This document shows, piece by piece, positions 58,309-64,000 of a DNA stretch of 64,000 nucleotides (within the stretch, counting starts at the first letter, position 1; each line of letters begins with the position of its first letter). The translations under genes and the position numbers were made by a program. Source of the DNA: Georgenia satyanarayanai (lineage in GTDB: Bacteria > Actinomycetota > Actinomycetes > Actinomycetales > Actinomycetaceae); NCBI RefSeq assembly GCF_009193135.1, contig NZ_VUKC01000003.1:248001-312000 (forward strand), written 5' to 3'. The notes below the pieces were generated by a model. The model ran no database searches, was not told where the DNA came from, and was given only the letters and a program-made list of their open reading frames with translations.

Positions 58309-58539
58309 ATGGTGGCGAAGCGGTGGAGCGAGCTCAGCAGGGGCCAACGCGTGGTGGTCGTGGCGCTCGCATCGGTGCAAGTCTCTCTGGCTGTCTCGGC
58401 GTGGACCGATCTCGCCGTGCGCAGACCTGAGCTGGTCCGCGGCAGCAAGGCGCGGTGGGCCGCGATCATCGCGGTGAACTTCGTCGGCCCGGTGCTGTAC
58501 TACACGCGCGGGCGTGTCTCGGAGGAGCAGCCGGCCTGA
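58309..58539 (+). CDS. Small PLDc_N-like membrane protein
   Basis: A 76-aa protein with two hydrophobic segments (about 13-30 and 48-65). The second, KARWAAIIAVNFVGPVLYYTRGRV, closely matches the cardiolipin-synthase N-terminal (PLDc_N) pattern W...N..GP.LY...GR. There is no catalytic domain, so it is probably a membrane-anchored accessory protein of unknown role. The ATG at 58309 has GAGGAG 8 bases upstream; a TTG at 58144 in frame would add 55 residues with a Cys-x2-Cys. Confidence 0.75.
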   Translation: MVAKRWSELSRGQRVVVVALASVQVSLAVSAWTDLAVRRPELVRGSKARWAAIIAVNFVGPVLYYTRGRVSEEQPA

Positions 58540-58582
58540 GTCCCACGGGACTCCCGTAGTGCCCTTGTGCGTCGAGCCCGGG

Positions 58583-60007
58583 TCAGCCCCCGCGCGGCTG
58601 CCCCGCACGTCCGGCTGCCCGGACGGCCAGCACGATGACGACGACACCGGCAGCCCCGAGCACGAGCCCGCCGGCGAGGGTGGCCGCTGCGGCCGGGCCG
58701 AGCCACGGCAGGGTCGCGCCGGCGCGCACCGTCGCGTCCACGCCGGCGCTCCCGGCGGCGTCCATGACGACGGCGACGTACCGGCCCGGCTGAGGCGCGA
58801 CGTCGAGCTCAACCGGGCCGGTGTCAGTGGCAGAGGCGATCCAGATGCCTGCCTCGGCTGGAAGGACAGCGGGCGGGCCGCCGTCGAGCTCGCGGTCGGC
58901 CATGCCGCGGGACTGCTCGGCCCGTGCGACTCCCTCGAGGTACGCGGCAGCGTCCCGAGCGGTCGCGATCCCGACGAAGACCTCGCCGTCACCCACGACG
59001 TCCAGCCGTACCCTCCCCAGACCTTCGTCGAGCCACGAGCCCTCGAGGACCACCTCGTCGCTGACCGCGGCGTACCCGGCGGTGCCGACCTCCCACGCCG
59101 GGGCCATCACGTAGCCGTCCTCCCGGGAGGTCTGCCAGACGATGAGGGAGACGCCCCCGACGACGCCGAGGACGCCGAGGAGCGCGGTCAGCGAGCCGGC
59201 CACGACCGCGACGACCCGGCCGGGCGTCCACGACGACCGCGGGGGAAGGCTCTGCGGATGGGTCGGCGTGGACGTGGTCCGAGTGGCAGGTGAGTCATCT
59301 GGGGGCGGCGGGCCACCGGAGAGCGTCATGCGCTCGGGTCCACCCTGGTCGAGTCGGAAGGGTGGGTACGCGTCGGTCATGAGCCCCGCGTAGGCGGCCA
59401 CACGCAGCACCCAGCGGTTGAGCCCGAGGAGGAGGTCGTACAGCCCGCGCGGGTACATGCCGGTGAACAGCAGCGCCAGACCCGCGAAGAAGCCGAGAAG
59501 GGCGATGAGGCCGCCCTCCCAGATCCAGTACGGCCCCTCGATCTGGCGGGCGGCCTGCGCGCCGATGCCGACGATCAGGACGAGCACCGCGTAGTGCGGG
59601 AGCACCAGGAGCCACCACTTGACCAGGACAAGCCCGCGGGAGAGCCGCTCGGGGTAGACGACGTCGAGGTGGGCGGGGTACTCGGGGTGCTCGTCCAGGC
59701 TGAAGGGCGGGTACTGGTCGGTGCCCAGGGCGCCGTAGGAGTAGTACGCCACCCGCCAGCTCCACCGCAGCACGCCGACGTTGAAGTCGAAGATGGCGCG
59801 CGGGTAGCGACCGGTGGCCACGATCGTCACGAGGGCGACGAGGCTGAGCACGACGAACGCCGCCCACAGGACGGCGAGGACGAGGACGTGGGGGATGATG
59901 AGAACCCACTTGACGAGCCACAGCCAGCGCGACGGATCGTCCGGCGCCGGCTGGGCGTCGACATGGACGGGGTACGCAGACCGGCCTCCGACGACGGCGG
60001 TTGGCAT
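58583..60007 (-). CDS. DUF4389 membrane protein with two tandem repeats
   Basis: A 474-aa integral membrane protein. Two DUF4389 units follow each other: about 25-120 (RWLWLVKWVLIIPHVLVL, RYPRAIFDFNVGVLRWSWRV, QYPPF) and about 135-235 (LVLVKWWLLVLPHYAVL, MYPRGLYDLLLGLNRWVLRV, AYPPF). A helix near 290-315 (VVAVVAGSLTALLGVLGVVGG), an extracytoplasmic beta domain and a final helix follow. The function is unknown. It is divergent from the alcohol dehydrogenase, with two DosR-like boxes between. The ATG at 60007 has GAAGGTGAT upstream. Confidence 0.87.
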   Translation of the reverse strand: MPTAVVGGRSAYPVHVDAQPAPDDPSRWLWLVKWVLIIPHVLVLAVLWAAFVVLSLVALVTIVATGRYPRAIFDFNVGVLRWSWRVAYYSYGALGTDQYPPFSLDEHPEYPAHLDVVYPERLSRGLVLVKWWLLVLPHYAVLVLIVGIGAQAARQIEGPYWIWEGGLIALLGFFAGLALLFTGMYPRGLYDLLLGLNRWVLRVAAYAGLMTDAYPPFRLDQGGPERMTLSGGPPPPDDSPATRTTSTPTHPQSLPPRSSWTPGRVVAVVAGSLTALLGVLGVVGGVSLIVWQTSREDGYVMAPAWEVGTAGYAAVSDEVVLEGSWLDEGLGRVRLDVVGDGEVFVGIATARDAAAYLEGVARAEQSRGMADRELDGGPPAVLPAEAGIWIASATDTGPVELDVAPQPGRYVAVVMDAAGSAGVDATVRAGATLPWLGPAAAATLAGGLVLGAAGVVVIVLAVRAAGRAGQPRGG

Positions 60008-60065
60008 CGCGATCACCTTCCTCGGTCTACCCACCAGGCTCGCCGCCGCAAACGGCCGAGCGCCA

Positions 60066-60079
60066 GGGACCAACGGCCC
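60066..60079. promoter_or_regulatory. DosR-like box 1, DUF4389/alcohol dehydrogenase divergent promoter
   Basis: GGGACCAACGGCCC matches GGGAC-N4-GTCCC at 9 of 10 positions, 59 bases upstream of the DUF4389 start. Confidence 0.55.
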
Positions 60080-60104
60080 GTCCCCCGCCTGCCGGAGCGC
60101 GTCC

Positions 60105-60118
60105 GGGACCGAAGTCCG
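60105..60118. promoter_or_regulatory. DosR-like box 2, DUF4389/alcohol dehydrogenase divergent promoter
   Basis: GGGACCGAAGTCCG matches GGGAC-N4-GTCCC at 9 of 10 positions; its start is 39 bases from the start of box 1, close to four helical turns, as expected for cooperative binding of dimers. The distance to the dehydrogenase start is 166 bases. Confidence 0.55.
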
Positions 60119-60284
60119 TGGCGCGAGCCGCCCACACGGGGTCCACCGGACGGATCCCGCCGCCGGGTCGTCGTGGACGCTCGTTGCCCCTTTACCGGGT
60201 GTGCCCTGCTGAGGGACGCTGGTGGTCGGCAGGCTCCGCCCATCCCGAGCGGGGTCGCTCCAGGACGACGAAGGAGTCTCCGAC

Positions 60285-61343
60285 ATGAAGGCGCTCACCT
60301 ACCAGGGTCCCGGCCAGAAGAACTGGGAGGACGTACCGGACCCCACGATCCAGCATCCGACGGACGTCATCGTCCGCATCGACACCACGACCATCTGCGG
60401 GACCGACCTGCACATCCTCAAGGGCGACGTGCCCGCCGTCGCCGAGGGACGCATCCTGGGCCACGAGGGCGTGGGCACCGTGACGGAGGTGGGCACGGCG
60501 GTCACCACGGTGGCGGTCGGCGACCGCGTCATCATCTCGTGCATCAGCGCGTGCGGACGCTGCTCCTACTGCCGCGCGGGCCTGTACGCCCACTGCCTCG
60601 CCGACGAGGGCGAGAGCGGGATCGGGTGGATCTTCGGCCACCTCATCGACGGTACCCAGGCCGAGTACGTCCGGGTGCCGTTCGCCGACACCTCGCTGCA
60701 CAAGCTGCCGGACGGCGTCAGCGACGAGGCCGCGGTCATGCTCTCCGACATCCTGCCCACCGGCTTCGAGATCGGTGTGCGCAACGGCGGGACGAAGCCG
60801 GGCGACGTCGTCGCCGTCGTCGGCTCGGGACCGATCGGGCTGGCCGTGATGATGACCCTCGGCCTCTACGGCGCCTCACGGGTCATCGCGATCGACCTCG
60901 ACGACAACCGCATCGAGCAGGCCTTGGCGTTCGGCGCGACCGACGGGGTCAACAGCGGCACGGACGGGTGGCAGGACGAGGTCCGCCGGATGACGGCGGA
61001 CGGGCTGGGCGTGGACGTCGCGGTCGAGGCCGTCGGCGTCCCCGCGACGCTGCAGTTCTGCACCGAGCTCATCCGCCCTGGCGGTCACGTCGCCAACGTC
61101 GGCGTGCACGGGCACCCGGTGGAGCTCGCGATGCAGGACCTGTGGATCAAGGACGTCACCATCACCACCGGTCTGGTCAGCACGTCGACCACCCCGATGC
61201 TGCTCAAGCTCGTCGCCTCCCGGAAGATCCCCGCGGAGAGGTTCGCCACCCACCGCTTCACGCTCGACCAGATGCTCGACGCGTACGACACCTTCGGCCG
61301 GGCGGCCGAGACGAAGGCCTTGAAAGTGGTCCTCTCGCGCTGA
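60285..61343 (+). CDS. Zinc-dependent alcohol dehydrogenase
   Basis: A 352-aa medium-chain dehydrogenase. Catalytic zinc ligands are Cys in TTICGTDLHILKG and His/Glu in LGHEGVG; structural zinc is in CGRCSYCRAGLYAHC (four Cys). The Rossmann loop is VVGSGPIGLAVMM, followed by VIAIDLDDNRIEQA. It oxidises or reduces an alcohol/aldehyde pair with NAD(H); the alcohol is unknown. GAAGGAG 8 bases before the ATG. An adh gene of this type is a frequent member of hypoxia regulons, and DosR-like boxes lie upstream. Confidence 0.94.
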   Translation: MKALTYQGPGQKNWEDVPDPTIQHPTDVIVRIDTTTICGTDLHILKGDVPAVAEGRILGHEGVGTVTEVGTAVTTVAVGDRVIISCISACGRCSYCRAGLYAHCLADEGESGIGWIFGHLIDGTQAEYVRVPFADTSLHKLPDGVSDEAAVMLSDILPTGFEIGVRNGGTKPGDVVAVVGSGPIGLAVMMTLGLYGASRVIAIDLDDNRIEQALAFGATDGVNSGTDGWQDEVRRMTADGLGVDVAVEAVGVPATLQFCTELIRPGGHVANVGVHGHPVELAMQDLWIKDVTITTGLVSTSTTPMLLKLVASRKIPAERFATHRFTLDQMLDAYDTFGRAAETKALKVVLSR

Positions 61344-61426
61344 CCGCGACGTGGTCCGGGGTACCACGCCACGGGCGGCCGGTGCGGCAACGGCGTCAGT
61401 ACGCCGACTGCCGCTCGCGGCCGCCC

Positions 61427-61605
61427 TCAGCGCGGGACGACGCTGCGCGACCCGGTGATCGTCCTGGACACGTCCGCGCCGCCGGTGTGCCCGATGCTCC
61501 CGGAGCCGGAGATCTCGGCGTCGAGCCGTCGGGTCACCGTGCACCACCGACCCTCGCCCGGGAACCGGCCGTCCACGGTGGACACGGTCAGCTCGCACAC
61601 CAACG
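61427..61605 (-). pseudogene. C-terminal remnant of a DUF2807-like gene
   Basis: A frame on the minus strand reads CELTVSTVDGRFPGEGRWC, then EISGSGSIGHTGGADVSRTI and TGSRSVVPR, ending at TGA (61427-61429). The repeated [IV]SGSGSI and the closing GSxSVxPR are typical of the C-terminus of the DUF2807 (GIN, beta-helix) family of exported proteins. No start codon or N-terminal part is found; upstream the frame is simply antisense to the lipoprotein promoter. It looks like a relic of a deleted gene. Confidence 0.4.
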
Positions 61606-61611
61606 CCGGGT

Positions 61612-61625
61612 GGGACGTTGGTCCC
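61612..61625 (+). promoter_or_regulatory. DosR-like box upstream of the lipoprotein gene (perfect match)
   Basis: GGGACGTTGGTCCC matches GGGAC-N4-GTCCC at all 10 fixed positions. It stands 50 bases before the ATG of the lipoprotein gene. Confidence 0.65.
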
Positions 61626-61674
61626 TCGACAGCACCCGGTCCGTGCCGGTTCGCTCGTGGTGGAGGTGAGCACC

Positions 61675-61962
61675 ATGACCGCTCGGAGGCGCCCCGCTGC
61701 GATCCTCGTCGTGGCCGCCCTGGCCCTGGCGGTGGGAGGCTGCGCCGCCGGGGTCAATGCCGTCGCGGAACCCGGGGGTGCCGGGTTCTGGCTGGGCCTG
61801 TGGCACGGCATCATCCTGCCGATCACGTTCATCGTGTCGTTGTTCACCGACACCGTGAACATCTACGAGGTCGACAACAACGGCAACTGGTACGACTTCG
61901 GCTTCGTGCTCGGGCTCGCGCTGTTCTCCGGACCGGCGATGGCCCTCCGTGGGCGACGCTGA
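61675..61962 (+). CDS. Small lipoprotein with transmembrane helix
   Basis: A 95-aa secreted protein. A basic start and hydrophobic signal (RRRPAAILVVAALALAVGGC) end in the lipobox VGGC (Cys at about 23). A hydrophobic segment follows (FWLGLWHGIILPITFIVSLF) and then a short extracellular loop with Asp/Asn residues (VNIYEVDNNGNWYDFGF). The function is unknown. GGAGGTGAG precedes the ATG at 61675. A perfect DosR-like box lies upstream, and the neighbourhood suggests a role in low-oxygen or envelope stress. Confidence 0.8.
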   Translation: MTARRRPAAILVVAALALAVGGCAAGVNAVAEPGGAGFWLGLWHGIILPITFIVSLFTDTVNIYEVDNNGNWYDFGFVLGLALFSGPAMALRGRR

Positions 61963-62027
61963 GCTCAACCAGCAGCGTGTTCTCCCGCCATCCTCTCGAT
62001 CGCGGCGGCGCAGCACCGTGCGACGGC

Positions 62028-62041
62028 GGGACCTTCGACCC
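62028..62041 (+). promoter_or_regulatory. DosR-like box upstream of GyrI-like gene 1
   Basis: GGGACCTTCGACCC matches GGGAC-N4-GTCCC at 9 of 10 positions, 28 bases before the ATG at 62070; it also supports that start. Confidence 0.5.
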
Positions 62042-62069
62042 TGGTGGTCCGCTGGGCACGGTCCCCACG

Positions 62070-62870
62070 ATGGGAGAGCCGTGCGACATCAGCCGACGGC
62101 GGGGACGCACCGGCCCCTTGGGCCCGACCGGACCTGGTCGGCTGTCCCGGCCGGACGCCCAACCCCTGAGCGTCACCGCGATCCCCGCGTTCTTCGACCC
62201 GGCACTGCACGAGATCCTCACCGCCCTGGAGCGGGCCGGAACTCGGCCCGCCGGTCCGCCGTTCGCTCGCTACCGCGGCCGTCCGACTCCCGACGTCGAC
62301 GTGGAGGCCGGCTTCCCGGTGGACGCGCCGTTCGACGCGCACGGTGACCTCGCACCCGGTCGACTGCCCCGTGGCCCGGCTGTCTCGGCCGTGCACGTCG
62401 GGCCCTACGCGACACTCCGCCAGACCTACCGCGTGGTGGAGAGCTGGGCGACCGAGCACGGCCTGACGCTGCTGGACGACATGTGGGAGCAGTACGAGTC
62501 CGACCCGACCACCGAGCCGGACCCGGCGACCTGGCGCACGCGCATCGTGTGGCCCGCAGCCGACGCGCGCGGGCCCGACACCCGACCGGTTTGTCCGCCG
62601 GTGGCCGTCGAGCTGCTGCGGATCAGGTGCGGGACGCGTCCGCGATGGAGGAGATCGACTCGTCGAGCACGGCGTCGAACTCGTCCTCCGTCTGCGTCAC
62701 GTGCAGCCCCTCGGTCAGCGCGCGCGAGAAGCTCGCGACTGCACCGTGGTTGCGAGCCAGCCGGGCGTTGGCCTCCGCCCGGCTGTACCCGCCGGAGAGC
62801 AGCAGGACCCGCAGCACGTTCGGGTGCTCGACAAGGTCGCGATAGAAGTCGTCGACGTCCGGGGGCGTGA
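62070..62870 (+). CDS. GyrI-like (AraC effector-binding fold) protein 1, overrunning 3' end
   Basis: Soluble small-molecule-binding domain of the GyrI/SOUL type. The family core is visible: a conserved pocket strand (AGPPFARYRG), GFPVDAPFDAHGDLA, the AVHVGPYATLRQTYRVVESWA segment, and the C-terminal WEQYESDPTTEPDPATWRTR. The first stop is at 62868-62870, so the frame enters the class I aldolase gene on the other strand for about 248 bases; the real protein probably ends or was truncated near residue 185. A frameshift or missing stop is suspected. It is paralogous to the gene at the window's right edge. Confidence 0.65.
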   Translation: MGEPCDISRRRGRTGPLGPTGPGRLSRPDAQPLSVTAIPAFFDPALHEILTALERAGTRPAGPPFARYRGRPTPDVDVEAGFPVDAPFDAHGDLAPGRLPRGPAVSAVHVGPYATLRQTYRVVESWATEHGLTLLDDMWEQYESDPTTEPDPATWRTRIVWPAADARGPDTRPVCPPVAVELLRIRCGTRPRWRRSTRRARRRTRPPSASRAAPRSARARSSRLHRGCEPAGRWPPPGCTRRRAAGPAARSGARQGRDRSRRRPGA

Positions 62871-63507
62871 GCTTGAGCATGACGAGCTGGTCTGCGGACA
62901 GGGCGTCCAGCTGCCGCGCGACACCGGCCTTGAGAAGCTCCTCGGCCCGCGCCTTGTCGGGTGCGTGGATGTCGACCTCGGGCTCGATGATGGGAACGAG
63001 CCCGGCCGCGATGATCCGCAGGGCGAGCGCGAACTGCTGGGCGACGACGGCGTCGACACCCTCGCCCGGCGCGCTGATCACCGACCGCATCTTCGTCCCG
63101 AAGATCCCGTGGCTGCGCGCCCGTGCCAGGAGGTCCTCGAGATCGGGAACCGGCTTCATCAGCCGGGCGGCGGCGACCTCCCCCTCCAGCCCCTTGTCCA
63201 CCTTGAGGATCGGCACGATGCGCTTGCGCTGCCACAGGTACTGGGCCGTGGGCTGCCCGTGGAGCGAGCGATTCATCGTGTCCTCGAAGAGGATCGCGCC
63301 GATGATCCGGTCCCCGTCGAACACGGGGCTGGTCATGATGCGCGCGCGCATCTCGTGGACGAGGTCGAACATCTCGGCCTCGGAGGCGTACGCGGACCTC
63401 TCGATGCCGTAACGGTGCAGCGCGCCCGGGGTGCTCCCGCCGCTCTGGTCGAGCGCCGCGACGAACCCGACTCCGTTCCGCATCCTGTCGAACTGCTTCT
63501 CGTCCAT
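62623..63507 (-). CDS. fda: Class I fructose-bisphosphate aldolase
   Basis: A 294-aa class I (Schiff-base) aldolase, cleaving fructose-1,6-bisphosphate to triose phosphates; it resembles the S. aureus FdaA type. FVAALDQSGGSTPGALHRYG is at the N-terminus, the catalytic region is VPILKVDKGLEGE, the Schiff-base Lys is in LVMLKLTPPDVDDFY, and the phosphate site is LLLSGGYSRAEANARLA. The ATG at 63507 has GAGGG 10 bases upstream. It is downstream of GyrI-like gene 2 on the same strand (118-base gap); class I aldolases are stress-linked in actinobacteria. Confidence 0.94.
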   Translation of the reverse strand: MDEKQFDRMRNGVGFVAALDQSGGSTPGALHRYGIERSAYASEAEMFDLVHEMRARIMTSPVFDGDRIIGAILFEDTMNRSLHGQPTAQYLWQRKRIVPILKVDKGLEGEVAAARLMKPVPDLEDLLARARSHGIFGTKMRSVISAPGEGVDAVVAQQFALALRIIAAGLVPIIEPEVDIHAPDKARAEELLKAGVARQLDALSADQLVMLKLTPPDVDDFYRDLVEHPNVLRVLLLSGGYSRAEANARLARNHGAVASFSRALTEGLHVTQTEDEFDAVLDESISSIADASRT

Positions 63508-63624
63508 CGCCAACACCCTCGTCAGGACAGCACTTGCCGCTGTGGCGGCACGCTCATCGTAGCCCTGGTGGACGCGCGGCGTGAGCCGCTTGAAAGGTCA
63601 CGGGGGTCGCGTTCTCGAGGCCTC

Positions 63625-64000
63625 TCAGGGGGCCATGTCGGAGAGAGACTCCCCGAACTCCCGGGCCCGCCGGTAGTCGAGCATCGGCCGGGCGAGGAAG
63701 GCGCTGCGGTCCAGGCCGTCGGCTGGTCCTGAACGGCGCAGGGCGACCGGCCAGACGACACGCGTGCGCCACGTCATGGGATCGGGGTCGGTCGTCGGGT
63801 CGGACTCGTACTCCTCCCACAGGTCCTCCCGGAGCCACAGCGATCTGCCGGCCGCCCAGGTCGCGATCCGCCGGTAGGTGCGCGGCAGGTGCTCGTAGGG
63901 GCCGATGTGGACGGTCTGGACCGCGGGCCCGGCGGGCAGGTGGTCACAGGTCAGGCTCCCGGACTCGCTGTACGGGACGGTCAGGGAGAAGCCGACCTCG
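63625..64000 (-). CDS. GyrI-like protein 2 (5' end beyond window)
   Basis: C-terminal 124 codons of a GyrI/AraC-effector-fold protein, running off the right edge. It reads VGFSLTVPYSESGSL, then AVQTVHIGPYEHLPRTYRRI, LWEEYESDPTTDPDPMTWRT and RVVWPVALRRSG, and ends ARPMLDYRRAREFGESLSD. It is clearly paralogous to GyrI-like protein 1 at 62070 on the opposite strand, with the aldolase gene between them. The intact C-terminus here is the best guide to how protein 1 should end. The role is probably sensing a small hydrophobic molecule. Confidence 0.8.
   Translation of the reverse strand, partial: EVGFSLTVPYSESGSLTCDHLPAGPAVQTVHIGPYEHLPRTYRRIATWAAGRSLWLREDLWEEYESDPTTDPDPMTWRTRVVWPVALRRSGPADGLDRSAFLARPMLDYRRAREFGESLSDMAP

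Overview
This 64 kb window is a chromosomal segment of a very GC-rich (about 72% by eye) actinobacterium, most likely of the order Micrococcales (Cellulomonadaceae/Bogoriellaceae-like). That placement is an inference from gene content: the SufR-SufB-SufD-Rieske-SufC-SufS-SufU-SufT cluster, DUF3099, DUF5302, DUF5997 and CarD families, an actinobacterial GlgA, GTG/TTG starts, and many genes that begin directly behind a -10 element without a Shine-Dalgarno. I see no rRNA, tRNA, CRISPR array, prophage, insertion sequence or plasmid function. Most of the window is core chromosome.

Layout. 1-5 kb: a truncated ABC exporter, an SPFH/NfeD membrane pair, an ABC ATPase and an unknown protein. 5-9 kb: divergent glgA/glgC, then serB and a SixA-like phosphatase. 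9-16 kb: fabG-fabI, DUF3099 and a SURF1 assembly factor, an ABC-F ATPase, a zinc metallopeptidase and a frameshifted ion channel. 16-23.5 kb: a holin-like/SHOCT pair and the whole suf iron-sulfur operon behind its SufR-type regulator. 23.5-30 kb: an ABC-2 transporter, a DUF5997/LysR-domain divergent pair, an ECF sigma factor with its YciI partner, and SppA. 30-45 kb: mostly single metabolic and repair genes (DoxX broken by a tandem duplication, PhoD-like phosphatase, alpha-hydroxy-acid and D-hydroxy-acid dehydrogenases, dinB with a LexA box, universal stress protein, MurE-like ligase, CarD, RtcB, an MFS/GntR divergent pair, Mug). 45-52 kb: a conserved coiled-coil protein, a PPOX oxidoreductase between inverted 18-bp repeats, and gcvP-gcvT-gcvH behind a tandem glycine riboswitch. 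52-64 kb: HAD, SDR, LigC, then a stress/hypoxia-flavoured block (P1B-ATPase, flavodoxin, DUF4389 membrane protein, zinc alcohol dehydrogenase, lipoprotein, two GyrI-like proteins, class I aldolase).

The most interesting signal is regulatory. A motif GGGAC-N4-GTCCC, the core of the mycobacterial DosR (dormancy/hypoxia) box, occurs in front of the universal stress protein, twice between the DUF4389 protein and the alcohol dehydrogenase, in front of the lipoprotein (a perfect 10/10 match), and in front of one GyrI-like gene. These gene families resemble known hypoxia/dormancy regulon members, so I propose that much of 55-64 kb plus the USP gene at 38-39 kb is a DosR-like regulon; the regulator itself is not in the window. 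Other notable items are a perfect LexA operator on dinB, two kinds of intergenic repeat (an inverted 18-bp repeat flanking one gene, and a bipartite repeat found in two distant convergent gaps), two lesions that look recent, and a remnant of a DUF2807-like gene.
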